A stretch of DNA of 64,000 nt from Branchiostoma floridae (Eukaryota > Chordata > Leptocardii > Amphioxiformes > Branchiostomatidae). The notes under the pieces were generated by a model. It saw only the letters and a program-made list of their open reading frames with translations. It did no database searches and was not told the origin of the DNA. The DNA is taken from assembly GCF_000003815.2 (NCBI RefSeq), contig NC_049980.1, positions 17,227,912 through 17,291,911 on the forward strand. The letters run 5' to 3'. Positions within the stretch are counted from its first letter, which is position 1, and each line of letters opens with the position of its first letter. Position numbers and translations under genes: made by a program. Of the stretch, positions 49,435 to 59,200 are shown piece by piece.

Positions 49435-52400
49435 TCAACAGTGATTTTGCAAAGAGAGGCCAGCTGTTCCCTCCTCTTTTTTCTCCTTGAGGAATTTCAG
49501 CATGGTTAAGATGATTTCCCTTAGAGCTGAGCCAAGCACTTGTGCAGAGAAAGGCTTGTCGAGAGGTGGAACATGTATGAAGGCTGCATTCCTCGAACCA
49601 CAGTGTAAGGAAGTGTAGTAGGAAAAGTCACACAGGTACCTGGGAAAGACAACCATGCATTAGCAATTACATGCAGAAAAGATTATAATTCATGCCTTTT
49701 CAATAAATATTTTGCACCACATCACTGAGAAAAAAATACGCATCTGAGCTATTTAGGTCAGATTCTCCCAAATAATGGTTTATGCTTGAAAAAATTGCAC
49801 CATGTTGACCTAGCATAAGCTTTCCTTAAAATAATCAAGTTCTAATACAGAAAAAGCCGCTTAATTGCACAGCCTATTTGCCAGTAAATTTCTTGCAATT
49901 ATCCGACTGGTGCAATAATGCGAAGTTATCTAGCTGGACTAAACCCGTTGGGGATTTTAAGATTCTGTGCAGTTACCAGAAGTGTGCATTAATCTGTTGT
50001 GCAATTAACTGGCTTCTANNNNNNNNNNNNNNNNNNNNNNNNNNNNNNNNNNNNNNNNNNNNNNNNNNNNNNNNNNNNNNNNNNNNNNNNNNNNNNNNNN
50101 NNNNNNNNNNNNNNNNNNNNNNNNNNNNNNNNNNNNNNNNNNNNNNNNNNNNNNNNNNNNNNNNNNNNNNNNNNNNNNNNNNNNNNNNNNNNNNNNNNNN
50201 NNNNNNNNNNNNNNNNNNNNNNNNNNNNNNNNNNNNNNNNNNNNNNNNNNNNNNNNNNNNNNNNNNNNNNNNNNNNNNNNNNNNNNNNNNNNNNNNNNNN
50301 NNNNNNNNNNNNNNNNNNNNNNNNNNNNNNNNNNNNNNNNNNNNNNNNNNNNNNNNNNNNNNNNNNNNNNNNNNNNNNNNNNNNNNNNNNNNNNNNNNNN
50401 NNNNNNNNNNNNNNNNNNNNNNNNNNNNNNNNNNNNNNNNNNNNNNNNNNNNNNNNNNNNNNNNNNNNNNNNNNNNNNNNNNNNNNNNNNNNNNNNNNNN
50501 NNNNNNNNNNNNNNNNNNNNNNNNNNNNNNNNNNNNNNNNNNNNNNNNNNNNNNNNNNNNNNNNNNNNNNNNNNNNNNNNNNNNNNNNNNNNNNNNNNNN
50601 NNNNNNNNNNNNNNNNNNNNNNNNNNNNNNNNACAGGCAGCTCTTCAACTCGGAGGTCCACATCCTCTCCTAGGCCAAGCTTTGCCATTTCCTAGAAAAA
50701 CAGAAGAGCATGTTGATACTGCTAGATTTTACAATTATTTAGGATGCTTTAATAACTGTTAACCAGTATAAAGTTAAAGGCATACTACGGGATTTTTGAA
50801 CAAAACAAAAAGTAGCTTTTCCTACTTTTTCTTATCATTGTTAGTTCAATCAACCCTATAGCATTGCATACCAATGTTCAGGGAGAGATGCTGCGACATC
50901 AATGCACCACATAAGCATGATGTATAAAAATTGTGATCTTCCAAGAAACAGATGGGCACAGGCTGGTTACTGCCTCTGTGTGTTGTTGTTTCTTGCTTAT
51001 CAGCCTGGCTTCCCAGTGGGGGGCCAGTTGACAGTTCCTCTGAGTACAGTAGACTAGCTTTCTGTACAAGGTTTCTTGCAGTTTTGAAGGGAATATGACC
51101 TCAGCTTGATGGTATCCTACAAAATAGACTAATAAGTTCATGATTATATGCTATTTTAGAATGATTAGATCAAGGAGATTTTGTTAGCTCCTTGATTAGA
51201 TATAGGTGTTTCCAAAGAAGATCTCAATTGTGCTCTTTATCTGCAGTCTGCCATGCATGTGCTAACTGAATACACCACCCCGGGGGACCTACTGGTGGCA
51301 AGCAAGACCCGGAGGGTCTAACTTGGGGGGACACAAGGTTACAGGGTGCCTAGAGCGAAATGTTTGTAGGCTAATCCTTTACGTTGCAAACGTGAAATAA
51401 TGACACAAAAGTGTCATAAAGTGACAAAAAGTAGTAGTAAAGCTGATATTTCTTAATTCTAGAATATTTCAAATTTGAGCGCAAAAAACTGCGTAGTATG
51501 CCTTTAAAGCATGACATTGCTTGCAGATTTAATCATCACCAGTCCTGTACTTTACAAAACTTGCCACTTTCTTCCTTAAACACAGCATGCGATCCCATGT
51601 AGAACGGGATACCACTATATCAGTTAGAGTACTGTTTGGTGGCAATACCGTGAACTTTCATTTAGCTGCAACCAAAAAGTGGCAGAAGCTTGGCGTTACA
51701 ATTGTAGTTTTCAACAAAGAGGCTCAAGTTTTATAGACTTCTGTTGTCTCAGCAACAGGTGGTTGCAAACTGGTTACTATACTCGTGTGTTTGAAAAAAA
51801 GCTCATTTCTTAACCGCTGATTTGCTGACAGCTGATTGCCAAAACTGACATTTAAGAGCGGTAGGCAGAAAAGCAATGTACCTTTCCTCTATTACATACA
51901 TACATACATGTCCTTTATTTTAACTAGATGGCCCAGTCGGCCAAAGCCACTATTCCCAGAGGTCAAGTACGAGGGGGCAGGTGGTCACGGGAAATACATT
52001 GTAAACAAACAAATACTTTACATTTGACTAATCATCCAAAAAAACAAACAAAATCACAGTCCTAGTCCAAATCAGTCATCATTCACCAAAGTTGTCATGC
52101 TGTTTCTAAAAGCCCTGAAACCAACCGTGACCTCCTTACTCCATTTCTTCTAACTCTAGGCACCACAAGTTTGTATGTTGATGATTGCCTGGTGGTCCTG
52201 TTAGTATTGTCTCGACAAGATATAAACAGTTCTCTCATATATAATGGTAACATGTTATTCGTAGACTTATAAAAAATATCAGGAGCTTAAATGTGTTTTG
52301 TGTATTGTTACCACATCTTTCCATCCAAGAGACGTGTGCTACAGGTGAAGGTGGTCTAGGCCGCAGACCCAGGACAAGTTTCCCTACCCTATTCTGCATT

Positions 52401-52811
52401 CTTTGCAGTCCCTGAATTTGTACTGCACTGGCTCCATCCCACACTATTGTGAAAATATATCAAACTGACCATACCTGAACGGACACCCAGCTGGCATTGA
52501 CTTCATGATCTCCAAAAGGTCCAAAACCTGAAGGAAGACAAAAACAATCACTGCAAAAGAATGGGTGATTTGGGACATTTCAACCTTTGGCGGTTTGTGC
52601 AAAACTTGTTGAACTCACCACCTGGACAACTTTATCGTAAAACAACGAAGGACAGGTAATAACGACGTTAAAATAAATCACTTTAAGTTTTAGACTGAAA
52701 CACTGACAGGTGCAGGTCTTGGAGAGGCTAGGATTAGGAAATATTTCTGTCTACGAGGAGAAAAACATATTTAACGTTAACGTTACCTGTTACGAAGACT
52801 ATAGGCAGCAT
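49435..52811 (-). CDS. PGPEP1: Pyroglutamyl-peptidase I, with middle exons lost in an assembly gap
   Basis: Cytosolic cysteine peptidase (family C15) that removes N-terminal pyroglutamate. Exons seen: 52787-52811 (eight codons, MLPIVFVT, plus one base), 52475-52527 (GFGPFGDHEVNASWVSVQ), an exon from 50691 running into the gap (EMAKLGLGEDVDLRVEELPV) and 49435-49639 (YLCDFSYYTSLHCGSRNAAF then IHVPPLDKPFSAQ). The GFGPFG...N.SW opening and the RYLCD...IHVPPL...KP block are family signatures. The His of IHVPP corresponds to the catalytic His. The catalytic Glu and Cys should be encoded in the 614-base N gap. The Arg before YLCD is split by the intron, as in vertebrates. It is head to head with FAM169. 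A LINE remnant, a TTAA-flanked element and a MITE lie in its introns. Confidence 0.9.
49848..50018. mobile_element. TA-flanked MITE with AATTGCAC repeats, copy 2 (runs into gap)
   Basis: TA, then CAGAAAAAGCCGCTTAATTGCAC; the opposite end reads GTGCAATTAACTGGCTTCTA and stops at the N run. Its reverse complement matches the copy at 35999-36144. The complete element would be about 175 bp. Confidence 0.7.
50019..50632. other. Assembly gap (614 N)
   Basis: An N run whose left edge falls inside a MITE and whose right edge falls inside a PGPEP1 exon. The missing bases should include the donor side of that exon and the PGPEP1 exons with the catalytic Glu and Cys. Confidence 0.98.
50774..51507. mobile_element. 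TTAA-flanked non-autonomous element
   Basis: Inverted ends AGGCATACTACG (from 50778) and CGTAGTATGCCT (to 51503) are each flanked by TTAA (50774-50777 and 51504-51507). TTAA duplication is used by piggyBac and by some Sola elements; the termini here do not settle which. The 726-bp interior has no transposase. It lies in a PGPEP1 intron. Confidence 0.7.
51885..52446 (-). pseudogene. Decayed LINE 3' fragment (CR1/jockey type)
   Basis: On the minus strand, the peptide WDGASAVQIQGLQRMQNRVG then KLVLG matches the region downstream of the RT domain in CR1/jockey LINEs (W.......L...QNR..RLV.G). It is followed by frame-broken remnants (VPRVRRNGVRRSRLVSG) and a (CATG/TATG)n tail at about 51893-51916. 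It is an older and different family from the 22008 LINE, whose tail is (TAGATG)n. Confidence 0.7.
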
Positions 52812-53204
52812 TCTATGACTTTCTATCGTTGGCAGTTTGCAGATAAAACCGATTCCTGTTGTGGTCTTTTAGCAACAACTATCTTCACCTGTTGTCCACC
52901 CCTCAGCTGATTTAGGAACCCGGAAATGTATCCTCACAACTCTCGCAATGTCTCGCGCATTTATCCCGTGCGAATTTTGCTGTTCTGTCTTGCGCTTATC
53001 CTCCCTCCAAGTCAGGCCAAAGCTACGCCGAGGTTCATAAAAAATTCCCTAACACTATATACTTGCAGTTTTTCTGCTTTAGGAAATAATTTATCTGTTA
53101 TTTCAAAGCAAACTGAGGAAAAACGGAAATTATGAATGCTTTCCAGAGGGAGGAAATCGCAAGATAGACTCCCCCAAAATGCATGTTTGACAGAAGGCGT
53201 TGAC
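52812..53204. promoter_or_regulatory. Divergent promoter of PGPEP1 and FAM169
   Basis: The two inferred start codons are 393 bp apart on opposite strands. CG dinucleotides are moderately frequent between them (CGTGCGAATTTT, TACGCCGAGG). No TATA box stands out. Promoter function is inferred from layout. Confidence 0.5.
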
Positions 53205-56200
53205 ATGGCGAAGGAAGGCAGTGTTCGAGGTATGTTTTGGTTTTACAAAACAAGGACAGAAATTTGCGACAAACTATGCCTCCACAATAAGATGCTTCCA
53301 ATTGAATGTTCATTATTTGCTTTGATGAAAATTGTCCGAAACTGGCCAAGATTTGTTGAAATCGTAGCATGTTATTCAACGGGGAGGGAAGGGGACTTTG
53401 AATGGAAATGGAAGGGGAAAGTTCATAGGAATGGCGCCATCCAGTTCCGTTTTAAGGAAACGTCACCAATAAATGATAAACATCCTAGTACTGCAGTAGT
53501 AATTCATTCATGGGGAAAATGGAAGGAAATGCAAGGAACATGTTTTATGATGATCATCATCCTGTCACCTATCAGGTGGCCGACTTCTCTACCAGGGGTC
53601 ATTGACCTTTAAACAACCTGTCAGCCTTCTCACATTCACCTGTAGGGCATATAGCATTAAAACATGCCAGCAATGTCATGACTGTCAACCTTATGTGCCA
53701 TTGGTCCGTTGTGACTTAGGGACCATCCACTTGATATCAAACAGGGTGCTTGTTATATTATATTATATCATAAATTTTTCAATTGATGTTTTTGTGAACA
53801 GATGAGAGGGGGTTATCATAATCAATGTTATTGTTCCAAGCTCTGTAGACAACACACCCACTTTTAGTACATAATGTGTTTAGTTTTCTTTACTTACATT
53901 TTCTTCCAAATAAAATAAATACCAATTGCCTTTGTTTTTGTTCATTAACTAAAGTAATTTTTCTAAAATTGCTGATGAATAATAATCAGGTCTTGACTAA
54001 GGAACTGTTGAGAGAAAACTGTTCTCTGTATGCAAGAAAAAGTTAAAATCTTTCTCAAAAGAAATGGCAAGTGGTCTCCACTTGGTTACTACTTATGATA
54101 AATGAATTTTCATTAATCATAGTGGTATGACTTGTCTGTGCTATTGGAAAACAAGGACAAGTCTGATGGTAACTTAGACACTTGAAATGTTGGACAACTT
54201 GCACACTCTGAGCTGAAAGAATTTTAGAAGGCTTGCAGAATCAGAGGGTAATGCGCCAAATAGACTGTTGTAATATTACACCTTGGAGATTTCTGGCCCT
54301 GCACAAGATAAACAGCAGCAAATAGACCTTGCAGGATTGTCTACTGCCTCAGTTTCTCAGTTATAATTATCAACTCCTCAAAGCAGATTATTATTGCAAA
54401 ATATTTAACCTTAATTTATTCAAATTGTCTATCAGAAGATTAGCTGCCAATAATGCATGTTTGAGAGAAATTAGCTAGTACAGTAGTAGCATTAACCTCC
54501 CTCATGCAGACATACACATGTCTGACCCAGTTTTGTGTAAAGGCTCATTATGTATGTAGGTCATGTACATACAGGACACACTTTGTGTACAGTAATCTCA
54601 ACATACAATCTGCAGACAGTCTAGCACACTGCATGCTGTGCAGGGGTGCGCCGATGTAAGCACTTCCATCTGTAGTCAAAATCCTGAAGACTTTCAGTTA
54701 TTTTCAAAACAATTGGATCTAGGAATCATGGTTGTTCAGAATGGAGGGACTGCAGGTAATGTAGCTAATTTCTTATGTTATTTTCTAACACAGCTCATTG
54801 TTTTCCACTTGTCAATTTACAAAGAATTGAGAATTAAGAATTACTCCTCTTCTTGTTAATGTTTGCATTAATCAAGGAAAATACATTTTGGTCAGAAACA
54901 GAAGTCCTGAGTGTATTCCAAGCTAAACAAGGAAGGGTCAGGGAAGATAGTATTTCCAAGAGGAATTTAACATGACTTAAGACTGTTTATGGACCATCAG
55001 GCCATCCATTGTTCTGTTTGTTTTACTTGTTTTGGTAATATGTTTGTTTTCCAGTGGGACTTGCATTTTTGAAAAATTCATTGACCAAATTTTCATTGTT
55101 AAATTGTGCACAGCAGTTTGATAGAAGGTAATCTGAGCCCAAACTATGTCAACATGCTGTACACTGAATGTACAATGGGGTCAATAACCTAAAATACTGT
55201 ACACTGAATGTAGGTCATGTTTGTTCTCAATTTCTTGGTACTCAGACTGAACTTTCAAAAACAGGTCATTGGAAAGTAAAAAAGTGCAAAGTAGAAAACA
55301 GACTTGGAGAGGCATGTTGTGGCAGTTTCTGGTTGCAATCCACCTATTCTGTTATAGATTTATGTTGTTGATTCTTGCATGACTTAGTTAGATATAGGTT
55401 AGCCATTGAATTTTATGTAAAGTAAAATTGTTCTTTCACATATTAATTTTAACTTAATTTTGATATATTGAGATTGCAGACAATGCAAATATGCTATTGA
55501 GTAGAATTATGTTTGTGTATCTGTCTATACGAGACTGCTAAAACTAGAACAACCATTTATGTTTTTTCCCCAGGTCTGTTTCCAGTTGATATCCTTACAT
55601 CGACCACCATCCCTGAGAAGGGGGAGGCAGCAGACTTCATCTCAACTCTGAGCTACAATGGGAAGGAGGCAGAAATCCTGCAGTGCAGCAAATGTAGTGG
55701 GCAGGTATTAGTAACTGTCATTTCATAATAGAACACTCACTACAATTAGGGCTCCAATAATTTCATTCAAACATCAGGCAAGGATTGTCAGTCAATCAGT
55801 AGATTCAGATGACATTTAAACAATTTCTGTCCCTAATGCTGAAAGACATTCAAGTCAAACTGTTTCCACTGTCCTTGGTAGTGAACGACATTCTAGATCC
55901 ACAGTTAACCATGTTCCTTTTAACCTTACCTGATTGACTGCTGTCCCTGTCCTTGGTGCTGAATGACATTCTAGACCTACTGGTGCCTTGGTCCTTGGTA
56001 CTGAATAGCATTCTAGATTGACTGTTCCCATTGTCCCAGGTGCTGAATTACAATGTAGAGTTACTATTGACTCTGTCCCTGGTGCTGAATGACATCCTGG
56101 AGCTACTGTTGACTCCGTCCCTGGTGCTGAATGACATCCTAGAGCTACTATTGACCCTGTCCTGGCGCTGAATGACATCATAGTGCTACTATTAACCCTG

Positions 56201-59200
56201 TCCATGGTGCTGAGTGACATTCTAAAGCTACTATTGACTCTGTCCCTGGTGCTGAATGTCATTCTAGATCTAATGCTGCCCTGCCGCTGGTTCTAAATGT
56301 CATTCTAGATCTACTGTGCCCTTCTCCTGGTGCTTTATGACATGTTAGACCCACTGTTACCTCTATGCCTGATAACATACTGCACAAAATAACGCACTAG
56401 AGCTATGATTACCCCTATACAATGGGGTCCTAGATCTACTGTTACCCTGTCCATGGATCTGAATTGCATTCTAAATTAACTGTTGCACCTGTCCATGGTG
56501 CTAAATGATGTTATTTGTCTCTGGTGCTGAATGAGGTAATATGTAGGCAATATCATTGTACTGTCAATTACATTCTATGCTATAGGTGATTTTTTGTGTG
56601 TGCTAGGTTGCAGCCACTCGTGCTACAGTGAGTGTCCAGGCCATTTTCAGCAGTTTCAGTGACTACAGTGTGCCATCCTTGTACTGCGGAAAATGTCACT
56701 TTCCCTGTAAGTCACATATTTTGCAAAATAAGGCTAGTCCAGCTACTCCATGATCACAAGGTCAACAAGCTAAACAGAATTAAAAAAGATAAAACAAATA
56801 TATGACTTTCTGATAAAAAGGGGTAGAGGAAAGTGGAAATCTGCCAATTTGTTCACATATAGCAAAGCAACAGCTACATGTGTAGCTATAAATATATTCA
56901 TGGTATGACTGTTCCAATAAGTACAAACAACATATAGTATTAATACCTAATACCTGCTTGGACGCGCTCATGCTTCACATTATTTTTCAGGGCTATCAGG
57001 AGAAAGAACATGTCCTATGAGTATGTTTTTGATCATATTTGTGCTTAATTGACTGCAGCGAGTATTAACACACATCATGTGCATGTATGTGGAATGGACT
57101 TCAGGTTCTTGTCTCTTCACTTACACTATCCAGTTTCTTGTCTATGTTTCTATCCCTGTTCTGACTAGCTTATATTTTCTCTTATTTCACCCTGTTGTCA
57201 TTTCACTTCAGGTGATAATGCACTTTTATCATTATTATAAAGTAATTAGCAGTGTCCTATCAGAAATGATATCTCTTAAGGCTATATAAAAGATGCTCTA
57301 TTTTGATTGTAGCTTTTAGCCATTGACCATAATTCACCATCTATATCTGTATTTGTACCACCCCCAGTTGTAGGCTTGCATGTTGCTGACGAGTGGTGGA
57401 CAGTAGAAGAACTTCTCACATCGAGGGACTCAAGCAGACAGGGTTTTCATAAGGTATAGCAAATTTATACAGTTCTATAGGTAGTGACAATTCATAACCT
57501 ATGGATACAAATTTACTTTGCATTATGAGTCATGTATCTTGCTATGACATTTAGAACCACACTGGAGAGTATATTCACACTGTGCCAAACTCCACTTTAT
57601 GATGATCAGTTTTTATATACCTGTATTATCTCATAACAGGTTGAGACACTTGGGGAGCGCCTTGTTCTCTTTGTGCTGAACCGTATTGTGTACCGGTGCT
57701 GTGACATGGACAGCAACACAGACAGCCCATTCCTCACACACTCTGCTAAGGAGACAGCCAAATTGCTGTGGGTGGATGGAAAGGCAGTTGGCTTTTATAC
57801 AGTCAAGCTAAAAGGTAGGCCTTACACCTGAACTTTGACTACACTTGGCCATATGAGTGAGTCCAAAGACATCAAATTACCTTATGCTATCTTTGCCAAT
57901 ATGTCACATGATCACAAGGGATGGAATGATACGATGAATCCATATGCTTAGGCACAACACCCCTCAATAATCTCATGATGAGCCAATAGTTTGCGTTACT
58001 AGGAAATTAGCATTTATACAATGTCATATCAATGAAATCACAGTAGATGAATCCTCATCATTTTGTCTCTTTTTACAGGTACCTTATGTCATGCTTTCCT
58101 GAACAAAGTCTATGGGCTGAACTTGATTGACACCATCTTCATCAGGAAGTCATACCGTAACCGTGGCTACGGTTTGCAGCTGTTGGAGGACATACTAGAG
58201 AGTCACTCTGAGGGCAATGTTGGGTTCAGCTACCCCATGTCTGACTCCATGTATGCAGGTAATGATCTTATCTACCATAGTATGTTTCTAGGCTGTAGAA
58301 ATGATTTGAGTAAGCCATGTTTTGCCATGACGTATATTGTATGTGTTGAACCTTTTACTTGTTTTGCCCTACGTATTATTGCTTTGCAGAAGTGGTGGCA
58401 TGTGTTATAATTTTAGAATAAGTTGTCCTTGTTTTTTTGCATTCAAAAATGTTTTATCTAATGAAAGTAATCACCCTGTATTTGTTATCTTTGCAGTGTG
58501 CTACAAGTACCTGCAGAGCCATGGGAGGACAGAGATTACCCGTGGGGAATGCCTGGCACCCTGGAGATGAGATGCAGAGGGCCAACATCTGGCTACAGCT
58601 ACATGGGGAGAGGAAAGCCATAGCCCAGGCAGTGGAGGCCAAAATCAGCCTCACAACTCCTGTACAGTGTTCCCTCATTACCATGCTTTCTATAATTCAT
58701 GAATTTTTGTGTTTCTCTTTTCTAATTAATTGGCTGCTAACAAAGCCGAAAGATCAACATATTTCTTCTTCTTCTTCGTCCCGTAGCTCAGCTCAACATA
58801 CAGTGCCATTATTTATTGTGCATAATGTATGTAGACAGAGAAGCCTTTGTAAGGAATGTGTCATTATGCAAATAAATGTAGAGCATTGATCTTGATGTTA
58901 CATTTAATGTTTCAAGGTGAATGGTGACATGGGCAGCAGTGAGGAGAACTCCATGGAAGTGGAGGAGTCTGCCGATGACTCAGTCTGTACTCCATCAGAG
59001 GAAGAGGTCACTGAACCCGAACAACCTAAGGGAAGCCAGGAGGATGACATCATGATGCAGGAAGAAGTTGAGGACCAAGAAGAAGAAGACAAAGTGGAGA
59101 AAGAGAAGGAGGAGGAAGTACCAGAGGCTACAGAGGATGAGATGGAAGAGGAAGAGATGGAGAGCCAAGTGGAGGAGGAGGAAGTCCAAGTGGTGGATGT

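Noticed and set aside
50005-50762. Open frames composed mostly of X
   Set aside because: They span the N gap and contain no real sequence.
53136-53612. Plus-strand open frame of 158 codons over the FAM169 start
   Set aside because: It is in a different frame from the FAM169 start, reads through the donor at 53230 into the intron and shows no family features. The 25-nt exon from 53205 joins in phase to the conserved FPVDIL exon.
55855-56262. Antisense 135-codon repetitive protein
   Set aside because: Explained by a 42-bp tandem repeat whose length is a multiple of three; no start context or transcript signal was seen.
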